From: Amanita rubescens
Taxonomy: Eukaryota; Basidiomycota; Agaricomycetes; Agaricales; Amanitaceae
Reading direction: 5' to 3'
Assembly (NCBI GenBank): GCA_015039365.1
Contig: WION01000071.1
Coordinates: forward strand, 62,001-126,000
Length of the DNA: 64,000 bases
In this document: piece by piece, positions 45,726 through 57,600 of the stretch
Layout: each line of letters starts with the position of its first letter
Position numbering within the stretch: position 1 is the first letter of the stretch
Notes under the pieces: model-generated
Told to the model about the DNA's origin: nothing
Database searches by the model: none
The model's input: the letters and a program-made list of their open reading frames with translations, nothing else
Position numbers and translations under genes: made by a program

Positions 45726-47959
45726 ATAATTGGCTTGGTTTATCGACAAATGAGACTCTTCAGTTTCACCGAACGGTGGCCACAATGACGGGCGCAGGCT
45801 CACCTTGGGTGTCCGGTCATAAAAAGGGCATGAGGCGTCGCCATCTGGTCGAGCTCTGCTGTGTGGCGTCCTTGCCGCCCCACCTGATGGCCTGCGAATC
45901 CCTAAGTTGTTAAGATATGCCAGTGATATGTTAGATCTGTCACAAAGTTACTCACCTTAATACTTGCTCCTCGTCTGCTTCTCGAGACTTCTCCTGTGGC
46001 AGAACGTTCGGTTGAACTTCGCAGAATTTTCGGTAAGTGTGCAAACAGCAACAAACTGACTGACGCTACTTGAGGTCACCGTCGCGCGAGCTGCCCTTTG
46101 TTTTCCTCCCCCACTTCCCTCCCTTCATCATCTAGTTCAATTCTCCCCATCGCCACAACGACCGCCTATCGCCTAAATCGATCATCAGGACTCGCCAAAG
46201 GATCAATAGAAAATGTACGCACGAAGTAACTTCCCTGCTCAACATTGCAAGCTTATCTCGTCAGCAGCGCATCCAGGATCCACAGCACTGGCCGTGTATG
46301 CTTCAAAATTGGTATGTCATAGGTCCTCCGAGTCAATATCAGCACTTAAAAGCGCGCATATAGTCAAGTTTGATGGAGCGCGCGAAAGGTAGCGAGCGGC
46401 CGCCGGAGTGAACACCAGACCGAAAACGCTTCCGACAGGCCGCGGACTTGGCAACATTTGAAGAGGTCATCGAAAACAATTCTGACGACGATCATATCGA
46501 CTCGCTGTTTCTTGAAGGATGTGCCTGTGTTGTGGACCTGTAATGAATCGTTTATAATGCGTTGTAACTAGAAAACAGAATAGTAATAAATAAAATTTCA
46601 TTGCAATGCTTTCTAATACGGATCGCGGAGCCAAAAAATTACCTGAGCACTCTATAGCGATGCAATGGGTTGGTATAGTAGGGTTGTATTGTAATAAATT
46701 ACAATGTATCTACTTGTTGTAGGATTTTTGCAGTCTCGTATTGTCCCGCCAGCATTGCAATGCATTGCAGCGGCTTTTCGGCCGTTACAATCGATTACAT
46801 TAGTGCAGCGGTTTTGTTGATGCTATATTCTGACGCCGGTAGAAGGCATGTAATAACTAGCATGTACACAGCAGCGACGAAGATATATATGGATGCGCGG
46901 GGATCGAAAGAATCATCAAGTGGAACCGAATTGACACGAGATCGGATAGGTGGCGTAGGAGAACTGCATCTTGGCTGCCGTGCTCTAGCTAGGTTACTGA
47001 TCATAGACGTCGACAGGAAAGGATCTGAAGATGCGGACGGGTTGGTCAATAAATGTGGATCGCAGGATCAGCATGCCGAAAAACGTCGTAAGTACTTTAC
47101 TGCGGCCTTTGGTATTGACGTCTTGATGCAAACGAATCCGCAGCGAGATTGCATGATGGCAGCACTGAAGTAGGACTAATATCACAAGGGATGAACCCGG
47201 TAAGTGGAAATGCTCAAAGAACAATCATCAATGTGTTCATATGGGTTCACATGTCCGTAATGAATCTATGCCCAACATAGAGACGAACAAGCAAAAGAAT
47301 CAGCGGGTTCCATTCAATAAATCAATAAAACCATTGTGTGTACGTTGTGGGGGTTGGCTTTCAGCACGAGATGTGACGTGCCTTATTCGAACCAATTTCA
47401 GATGACTTCCTCTTCAGATACACCCATTCGTTTCGGAGTGTACTTGACAAACAACTAAGCAAACGAGGGTAGTGTGCGCTGTCATTTACCGTAGGTGAAG
47501 TTAATCCGAATAAATATCAAAGATATAAATGCTCATACCTAGAATGTAATCGCGGGAGGTATTATGCTTTGAGATGCCTTACTCCTTCTGGCCGGGCCTT
47601 TATGCCTCATAGTTGCAATCAGACGGACGTAGAAGAAAACCCCATAAAGAATGTGATCCAACGTGTTAGTGGGGAGCGGTTGAGGCGGCGATGATTGTGC
47701 ATATACATAGAAAAGCAACTAACTTCAGTGGCGAATATCGCGGCGAGTTTAGAAGGCGTGGAGAATGGCTCGTGGATTTCCACGTGCTGCGGAAGGATAC
47801 ACGGTTTATAAGGTGGTTACCAGTTGCATTGCCATGTGTATAAAGTGAGGTCTCGTTGCGCGTGAAAGAACAAGCTGACTGTTTGACAAGAACTCCGTTC
47901 ACAGTGAGGTGTGGTTTGAAGCGGCATACTTGCGGCACTCACTCTGACGTCAGGGGCAA
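45726..47959. other. Region without a firm gene
   Basis: A pyrimidine-rich stretch (46110-46160) precedes ATG 46213, which opens a 31-codon exon ending at a GTATGT donor and continuing after a 48-55 bp intron to TGA near 46428. This would give a ~46 aa peptide, possible but weak. An ORF at 46760-47173 has no recognisable features. The rest is non-coding. Confidence 0.35.
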
Positions 47960-48960
47960 ACGTGATCCGTTGGCAAGACGGATCAAATTGGTGGCGACGA
48001 GGATTGATCTGAAGACAACGTTATCGTAAGTCGTCGTTGTGTCCAGAGCATTTGGAGGGCAATGAACAGTGGATTAGTGATTAGCGGGACGACACGAAGA
48101 GAAGATTCTACATTATCTTCGACATACAAAGGCAATACAAGTGATTGATATATATTTGCATTTTGCTATCAGTGATGGTTCGTTGCGTTGCCTTTGTTAG
48201 AAATATCCTAAATGCCCCCAAAATATAGTTGCCCAAAGCTCCCATATGATCTCTCACTCTCCGGTGCGTACGTTCCTCCAAAGGCCCAAAATATAGGTTA
48301 CCAAGATCTCCAGTGCTCCCACCCGTTGCGTTCGTTCGTGCCTCTCACAGGATGCCAAAAAACATGAATTCATTATCTCCAGCCTATTCTTGTGCAGAGG
48401 ACTCAACGATAGCAGCCCCCATAGTTGCTTGCGAGTCGCGGTAGACTTGAGGGAAAACATGATCCGTTGGATCAATTTGGTGGCAACGGCATTTCGTAAG
48501 TCGTCGTTGTATGTCAAGAACATTTGACGTCGAATGAATAGTGAATTATACAAAAATGGTATTGGTGTACGATACGAGTAGTTTCCCGCGGGGAAACAGA
48601 AATCTAGATTAGCTTTGACATTTGCAAGCGATACAAGCGATGCATACACATGTACATATTGCCTATTGAAGGTTCGTTACGTTTTCTTTGTCGTGAATGT
48701 CCTTAATGCAGCTGCCCCAAAATTCCACGAGCACCGCATTACATCTTCCGCGCGTACGTCCCTCTAAATGCCCAAAATATATATGATCAAGATCTCCAGT
48801 GCTCCCCGCCATTCCTTCGTTGTTGCCTCTCACAAGATCCCAAAAAACCTGAAATTCGCCATGTCCAGCGGTATCCACGGCACGGCTATCCATCCTCCTG
48901 CTTTCCTTCTCAGATTCGAAATATGTGTAGCGAGAATTCATCATGAAATTCTCTCATCGT
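47960..48960. repeat. Tandem duplication of a ~490 bp unit
   Basis: 47960-48455 and 48462-48960 share, in order, TGATCCGTTGG, TCGTAAGTCGTCGTTGT, GATACAAG-like, GGTTCGTTRCGTT, GCCCAAAATATA, CAAGATCTCCAGTGCTCCC and TGCCTCTCACA. Divergence is substantial with several indels. Non-coding. Confidence 0.8.
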
Positions 48961-49819
48961 GAATTACGCCGTCCTGGATACCACGGACAATCCAGTGGTT
49001 TTCCTCGTCCGATCCCGAGGTGTGTAGTGTGCCCCTCCTCGATGCATTAGCCACTGACCGACCGGTGCATTAATCCAAGCTCACCTGATCAACCAATCGA
49101 TATTCATTCCGTTTCCACCGAATGCTTCAGCTATGCGGTCCGCAAGCTGTATCTCCGCAGCACGAATACCAGAGATTACGTACCGTCTTTGTTGACCTGA
49201 TAGCGCCGGGGTATCAATGAAAAGGCGACGTGTGGCCATAGCGGTGTTGAATAAGTGTGTGTGTGGAGGACGATAATGCCAGGGGGTTGGAGGACCAGAG
49301 GGGAAACGAAGCAAGGAATCTGGGAATTAGATGCGCCCTCCTGGCGCATCAACGCTGCTTCGCGGAGCTGTTGGCATGGGAAATAGAAGATGTTGAATAA
49401 TGCGCTTGGTGCCATTCTCGGCCTGCCATGGTTGACGATTTCGTTGGGCATTATATTGCCGGCAAACGACCATAACCACTACATCCTTACCAAAAAGAAA
49501 TGACGCGACACGTTGTATGTGACCGATCGCGTATGTTATTTCTATTTTTAACTTTAACTACAAATAGCTCATAGACCTGTTTCTCTCAGATGTCCCGCTC
49601 TCTCTATACCAAACATTCCTTTGCCACTTCCAGCGAGGCCACGTATCTCCGATCACCTTCACTTGCCGCGAAGTTCTTTTCGAGGTCGTTCTCACCGCCC
49701 TCGTCTCCTGCTCCTTCACATCAGTCGGATACCGAAATCAGGGGGAGTTCATATGACGGCGCATGTTCGACGAGTGAAATGAGAGGTTGCGAATGAGGCG
49801 GTGAAGGTGGTGACTCTGC
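48961..49819. other. Region without a firm gene
   Basis: Short ORFs on both strands (for example minus 49451-49176, plus 49590-49796) lack recognisable domains. 49590-49796 is Ser-rich and may be copia-related, but I cannot support it. Confidence 0.35.
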
Positions 49820-49899
49820 GTGAGTTGCACGAGAGACGATTCTCGATTTTATCCAAGCTGGATTTTTTCCTGGCGTGAAATTCGATGGAACTTGGGGAG

Positions 49900-50312
49900 G
49901 ATTTCGAGTGCGAGGATCCTGGGCAAGTCGACTCGGCTAGCGTTAGAGACTGCGGTTGTGCTACGGAGTTTGCTGAAGAAACCCATTCGGATCTCGGGAC
50001 TTGCTCGTATTGGAACGCCTGACGGAAGTACTATGTCTTTCATGGAAGATTAGAGCCGGTGGACCACAATTTACCTGCTGCCTTCAAAGAGCGAAGTCTT
50101 CGCCATCCACCGCTCGTTTTCAGCTTGGATTGCCACACAGTTCGATGTGCCTACATGCGGATAGGGGCAGTCAATATGTCAATGAGAAGTTTACCTTATA
50201 CTTGGATGAAGACGATACTGAATATGAATTTACCGTGCATGGTACGCTGGAGCAGAATGGTGTTGCGGAAAGGTTGAATAGGACGTTGATCGAGAGGGTG
50301 AGTGTTCGATAA
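49900..50312 (+). pseudogene. Ty1/copia integrase remnant
   Basis: Integrase core readable only with frame changes: GTPDGSTMSFMED then SRWTTIYLLPSKSEVF (first catalytic region), then DRGSQYVNEKFTLYL with the second Asp, and EQNGVAERLNRTLIERV with the catalytic Glu. Spacing fits D,D(35)E of copia integrases. Three frames are needed over ~300 bp, and no reverse transcriptase follows, so it is dead. It is 6 kb from the copia Gag remnant, in the same orientation; whether both come from one insertion is unclear. Confidence 0.8.
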
Positions 50313-51660
50313 CACTGAATTAAATAGGCAGCTAACAGTGTCACAGGGAAACCGTATGAAGCCTCTATCGTCTGGGGGCTTCAAGACTAGCCGGTCGAGT
50401 TCCCAATTCGGCTGGTCGAAGGAATTGACCTACAAAAGGGAGGCAGACAAGAGAGCAGGCGGCGTGAGGGCCACTGAGGGAGTAGGTGAGTGCAATTTCA
50501 GTCATACTATATCCAGGTCAGCTAGTGGAGTCAAGAGGTTGTTCAACCTCAATCAGAGCTGGTATGTCTACCAGCCTCGACAACTTCAACATGCTGTACG
50601 GAGCAACGTTCCCGGAACCCGCCATAAAACGAGAAAAACGGTAGGACTAACTTGATGACTGGGATAGATGCAACAATGTTGACCGAGCGCCGATCAATAC
50701 AGATAGGACAATCCTCAGTTCGGTGTGACTAAAGAAATTCTAGTCCTCGCTCAGCACTTCATTTGACCGCAAACGGAAATGTGGGTACAGTTCTATTTAC
50801 TTTCACGTAGAAACTTGTCCGCTCGCAGGCTGTCGCATTCAATGAAGGCGAATGCGGTTGCATTTACTGTATTAGCCGTGTGAACTGACCACCACTTACT
50901 AGGACCCAACTTCGGAATGCCATTCCATGCTGAAACGTGAGTAGTATTCAGCTCAGGTTGAGTGGCATTCTTACTATAGCTGTAGATCTTGAACGCCTGT
51001 GTCTGGTGAGGGGTGGAGAATATGGATCATGGGAACGGTTGCACTGTGCGTGCAACTGCTACTCCTCCTTCCTCGCCGTCGTGCTAATAGAACCTTAGCT
51101 TGCATTCAATCTGCTTTACTATTATACAAACGATACCAACACCATCGAGAATGAGTTAGATGACAGCTATGACACCAATGAAGAAGACAACAGTTCTACT
51201 AAATGACTTGGCTACGCTCCCTGCACCCTCAGTCAACCGCCCCGAACTGAAGAAGACAACGGTTCTACTAAACAACTTGGCTACTCTCCCCGCACCCTCA
51301 TCAACCGCTCAGCACCGGCACTCCACTGCGCCCTTTGTAACCACCTCATAACCACCCGTGACCCTGCTCATTCAAAGATCAGAAGTGACAAAATCAGGCA
51401 CCCTGAGATGAGCCACGTCGATCCCTGCTTCACTGTTGCTGACCCACCACCCTCCCTCCCCCTCTACCACTCAACTTTGCCCCATTGCATCCTCCCACAG
51501 CCTTTAATGCCCATGGGCCACACCCTCTGCACTTGTCAAAATGGGCCACCGAGTGGCAGATCCGAGGCCATTTTCTCATTATCTCATAATTCTCATGTAC
51601 TTACTAGTAATCCTATGGCAAACATCATGAAATACTTGATTCAAGTCTAATGAAACATAT
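50313..51660. other. Non-coding region with a 70 bp duplication
   Basis: 51179-51247 and 51249-51316 are near-identical ~70 bp tandem copies (AAGAAGACAACRGTTCTACTAAA...). Otherwise no coding potential. It probably contains the 3' terminus of the Helitron, which I could not pinpoint. Confidence 0.5.
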
Positions 51661-54600
51661 TTAACATTTGACATAAAGAGCTACAATTGCATCCTTGCCC
51701 TTGCACTGATTTAATGAAGGACAGTTGTTCAACATACCTTCATATATTAATTTTTGACCTGTTGCAAGACCATCATGGAACCATACCATACCATTGTTGT
51801 ATACTACACGTGCTGTAAAATGTGATTCTCCAAAGTAAACAATGCCACATAATTTGTAGGAATATTGATTATTTTTAATGATCACTGTAAACATGGGTTC
51901 CAATTGCAGCATTTGGTTTGAGAAATCTAAAGCTATAAATGGTAAAGGAAATGCAAATTCTTGCTCTAAAATGTACTTTTCATTACAGGTATCACAAGTC
52001 TTATTTGTATCCTCTCTCAAAGTAGCCATCCATTCAGATATAGTAGAATATATTGTTTGTCCTGCTGAGATGAGACATGTGTTGTCAGGGACTCTAGCAT
52101 TTGCAACATGATTGTTTGTACACTTATATTTATAATACATTGTATCAGTTGGATATGTAAGCAAGTATCTCATTAAGTGACAAGCAGATGTGAATTGCCC
52201 CCATCCAAAGTTACGAGGAGAAAGCTGATGCAAGTAGCGTCTCATATCATCTCGTGTAGAATCTAGAGTTTTTCTTCCTGAAGCATGCTGCCAGAAATTG
52301 AATGAAAGTTTGCTTGTAATCTCATTATTCATACTGTTGAAAATTTGGGTATATTGCTCCTTATTGCTTGACCACATTGCATGCACAATGCATAGAGTGG
52401 CATCATATGCACAGCTATTTTGGTGCCACACTGTGCCACAAGGTACCAATGTTTGTGTATCAATATAAGCTTCCTCAGGATTATTACTCAAAATGGGTTG
52501 TGTTTTTTTGACCTTGGTTTTATGTTCTTTTTGTGGGGTTATTTCCTTTCTTTTCTTACTCTTAATTGGTGTATTAAGCAAGTCACACTCAGGGATTTTT
52601 GTTTTATGTTCTTTCTGTGGAGTGATTTCTGTTTTTTTCATACATTTAGTTAGAGTTTCAGGCAATTCACAATTGGTAATTTTATTGTCCTTGCATACTA
52701 TATCATTACCTGGTTTAACTTCAGATTTTGCAGATTTTGCTACTATTGTCCAAGGCATATCATCTGCAATTGGGTCCAACATTGGATCTTTTTTATTCCA
52801 TTTGATAGAGGGATGTATGGCAGAAGGCACATAAGACATACCTTTGTGTTGCCTGAATGTGTGAATCAGGGCATTTCGTCTGTCCCCTTGTACTGTTTGA
52901 GGTAATTTACTTGAGTATTGCAATTGTGTGATTTCATCCAACAGCTCCAAGTCACGGAATTCCTGTCGCAAAGCACCTGAAGCTTTACCTGTGATTTTCT
53001 TTGTATCAAAACCTTGTAGAATCAGTGTGCCTTCTGCTGTTGAACTGCGAGAAAGAGCTGTATAGTAAGCTTGATGTGATCTGCAGTTATTTAAGTCAAC
53101 AGGATTGTAAGGTCTTGTTTTACCTTGGGAGGCAAAGTCAGTCATTGCAAAATTTGGAAGCACCTCCACTTGAGATCGTGAGATTGAAATCTTCCTTCCA
53201 TCTGGTAAAAAACATGAGATAGATACTGTAGATCGTGTAAGAGGTACAACATTCAATGGCAAGCTTTCCAGCTGTATATCTCTAGGGGGGGATTTTAGTT
53301 TTAAATACAATACCTCTAAAGTTCTTTGGTTCTGTTTCCCTATTGATGATTGCCACCCAATTACTGTGGCTTCTTGACCATTGGTTATACATAACTCAGT
53401 TGCTACATTACATTTTATCATTACAGGAAGTCCTATACATAGTGAAAGTTTGCCAGGAACAGGTTTATCAGCAGCAGAATGTGGTAAATTCCAAAGTAAC
53501 TTCTGTACATTTTCAGTTAGTCTTGTGATTTTTTTAATACCTTTCTGAGCTTTACTAGGTCTATTCATCTCTTCTGATGATTTTAATACATCCTCTGAGA
53601 AAAACTCAACTAGCTCTTGTCCTGTTTCCTGTGCAAATTTCTGGCAACCTAGACGATTTATTTCATCTTTTTGGGCATTCTTTGCAGTTATAATGGACAC
53701 TGCCCTAAATTCAGGAGCAGTGATAGAAGGCCTCCCTACTAGCTGGGAACTAATGCGAGTTCTAAGGAATTGAATATCTTCAAGAGTGCAATCTTTATAC
53801 CTCATATTGTCTAGTGCTTTTCGAAATTTATCATCATCCTTTGTTTGTTGTGTCTGCCTCATATTTTTCCTTAATATTACCACTGTTGTTACTTGATGCC
53901 ATAATGCCCTACCTAATGCTTCTTCTTGCCATTTAATTTTGGTTCCAAACCTTCCTACTGTTCGACTATAAAGTGATACATTCTCACCACCAACAGGAGG
54001 AGGTAACTGAGCAAAATCACCTGCAAATAGCATATTCAATCCTCCAAATGGAATATTATGCTCATTCATTACTTTACATAGCTGAGCACTAATTTTGTAC
54101 ATGTCATGGCATGACAGCATTGAAACCTCATCCATGAAAATGTAGTCTACACCTTGTAATCTTGTGCGGACTTGTATCAATGTTTTTGCTGTCTGTGCTT
54201 CACTACTCATCTCATTGATTCCAAAAACAGAGTGATAAGTGGAACCTGAGAGGAGAGCAGCAGCTGTCCCTGTTGGGGCAACTATTATAAATCGATATGC
54301 CTCCTGCCTACTTTCAATATATTTGGATATTGCCTTTAATACTTGTGTCTTTCCAGTTCCACCCATTCCACCTATATACATTTTCAACGGTTCCGAATGA
54401 GGTAATGCAATGTGATTTGCAATGATTCTAAAAGCACGTTCTTGTTCTTCATTGAGATTAAAATCTTTACATATATTGTCCATAGATACTTTATGTTCTG
54501 TGGAGTGGTATCTCTTTTCAAGGTAAGCTTTGTCCATAATCTTAACAACATTAGGGGAAAATGCATGAATATTGGAAAGTGATTTTGAATAAGATATGAC

Positions 54601-57600
54601 TTTGTTCTCAATAATATTCTGTTTTGTTTTTTGTAAAATAGACTTCCATACAGCTGCTGGTTTTTGACACTGCATAAAAGGATGTTCTTGTTTTGTACTG
54701 GGGGTGGCATTCTGTTTCTCATCTGTCCAACCTATTCTACGTAACACATCTCTAATTTCTATAGCATCTTTTTGCCGTCTTAATTCAGCTGTACTGAGCT
54801 TGAGCACATTGGGCTCATCAGGTAGCTCACCAGCACATTGACTAATATAAAGATCTGTTTCTGTTGTGCTGATGTCAATTTCATCATTATCTCCCATGCA
54901 ATTTATTGGCCATTCATTTTGAATAGATCCTGCCTTCATTTGAGCCCGGAAGTCATCTCTAGCATCCAAACATTCATACTTTATATTGAAATTTTTCATG
55001 ATCTGTTTTTCCCTATCAGTGAATTTGTGATTGATGAAAGTGTCATCCCATGTCTTGTTCAGTTCTTTCAAGTCTAATCCTAACCTCCATGGCTTAAAAA
55101 ATGTTAACATTGTTAGACAATAGAATTCCCTATCCCCTTGGTCACATCTGGGTAATGTGCGACCTATGAAATTAAGCACAACATTTTGCAATGAACGTTT
55201 TTGGATAACAACATGTGAGTTGAAAAGGGGATGGTGTTTTTTGAACTTATACATATTTTTAGGTAGCTTATCTGGGATTGTATCATTAACAACAGTTTCA
55301 GCATCACTTTGTTCATTTCCTTCTATACATGTTTTATCAGATTCATCATCTTCTGAGTTATCAAGTGAGGCAGCAATATCATCAATGTCACATACCTCCT
55401 TGCTTTCACTTTTGTGATCCTGGTGGTGTAGCATATGCTGATCATCAGCATCAGAATCATGTTTTCTTCTCCTTGAATTATGGTTATATTTATGGCGTTG
55501 ACACTGCAATGTCCATTCATATAAATTCATATGTTCAAACCCTGATGGTCTATATATGTAATCATAAACTGGTGATAAACCTACAATAACTTTTTTGCTC
55601 CTCACTATAGTAACTTTTTCTGCATGTGTTGTTGGATCAAATTCATCCCATGACTTTTGTGCTTCAAGCACAAAGGTGTACCAAAAGAAAGGAATATATA
55701 TATGATTGGTGTAGTGATCAGGATTTCCTAGTAAGTACATGCAAACCATGGGTCCCCCCATTTCTGCTTTGGTAGATAATGCATTAACAATCTTATTCAT
55801 GAGCTTTCGTGCCTTTTCTTTTTCTGATAAAGAGCTGGCAAGGATGTCACAATTCTTGTCAAAAACATTGCGTATTGCTTCAAACATAACATGTGTCTTC
55901 AAACTAGTTTTGGTTATATAATCAGATACATACATAATGACAGCTTTTAGTGCAGTACCAGACCATAAACAAGTAACATCAGTGTTGCAGCGCATAATGT
56001 ATGTCAGCACAGGTGTTATAAAATTGATCCACTCCTCGTGTTTCTTGATGTTCAATGATCCAGATTCAGGGTCCACTTCAGTGCATTCAAATGTAGGTCG
56101 TGGAAAACGAGCCTTACATTTGCCATATTTATTATCTTTACATGATGCATATTTTTTACTTGTTGACCCATCTTTATTTATCCCTCTTTCACAGTTATGT
56201 ATATTAGATTTACTCACAAGGTCATCAACTGTGTTCTCAAAATAGTGCCACCAATTATTCCAATCAGTACACTTTTTACACTCGTCTCCATGAGCTACAT
56301 CACACATTTTAGGAGGAGGTTGAGGCAACATTTCAGTTGGATCCTTATACAAAGGATCATTTGCTTGTGTAGCTACATTCCTGAGAACCTCATCTTGTGT
56401 ACCTGTCATAAACTCACCCATATGACAACTCTCTAGCCATGAAATCAGATGCATTTTCCACTCAGAGTTTGGATCAAGTATGCGCTCTCTCATTTCTTGT
56501 GCTGTCAAATTCCCAATAAGCCATATAAGCATATGAAGATGTAAAGTTAAACGGCCTTGTTGCTCTACTGTTCCATAATATGCAGGTACATCCCCATAAA
56601 TCCCTCTGTGCTCAGCACCTACACCTAGGATGTCACTTATGAAAGTTTTTACCATAAAATCAAAGAAACGCGCACCTGCTACAGGATTTGCACATACCAG
56701 TCTTAATCGTTCATCATAAGGGAGTATTTCTGCATCAAATGATATGTTTTGACCTGCATAATAAATGCAAAGAGGATGTTTAATATCAGCAGGTGATATT
56801 GTTATATACCAGAATGGGGCCCCTCTATGATAGATTAAAGACCAAATTTCATTTCGCATCCATTTTTTGCTTGTATTTGAACCTTTTACAGGACCTGCTA
56901 CATGATCAACATCTTTCATTAACCTGAAGCACTGTTCTTCTTCTTCATTTTGTGGCTTAACAAACTCCTCTTTGGTCATGCGCTCCATTATATTTGTGAG
57001 AACAGCATTGTCAATATTTAATATTCGCTGCTTGATGTCATTGAATATCTTTTTTTCTGCCAATAAAAAGCATTGAGAAGAAGCTGTCTTTATTTGCTCA
57101 TGGCTAAATGCTATGAAAGGAAAATCATGATCCAACTGGAAGCGTTTGTCATGATACATCAAGAGCCACTTTTTGTGCTCTTTATCAGCAACTCCTTCTA
57201 CAGACCCCACTCCTCCCAGACCATATGGAAATAACCATGGGAACATTTGTGGATAAAGTTGAGGATTATGCCATATGGATTCAGGTTGATCACTGTGACC
57301 AATAGCTAGAAATTTCCCTTGAGCATTCAAGTGCTGTAAGGCTTTTGCTTTCACAGCATTGGTTGTCATTACATCAAGTTGTTGACCAGTCAGCCCATGA
57401 ACAGTAAATGGACAATCTCCTTCCTCAGTTCCATCTTCTTGTTCCATATCATGTGAACTTGTACCCTCAGGAGTTTTATTATGTGTCATTGGCTTATATT
57501 CAACACTCACTGGAGGCATATCTTCTGGATATTCGTTTAAATTGTCTGAAGATAAGATCACATCTTCATAATCAGAATGATTCAGAATCAACCATTCTAA

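Noticed and set aside
46760..47173. 137-codon plus-strand ORF.
   Set aside because: No domain, no supporting context, and it overlaps dispersed repeat sequence shared with 42310.
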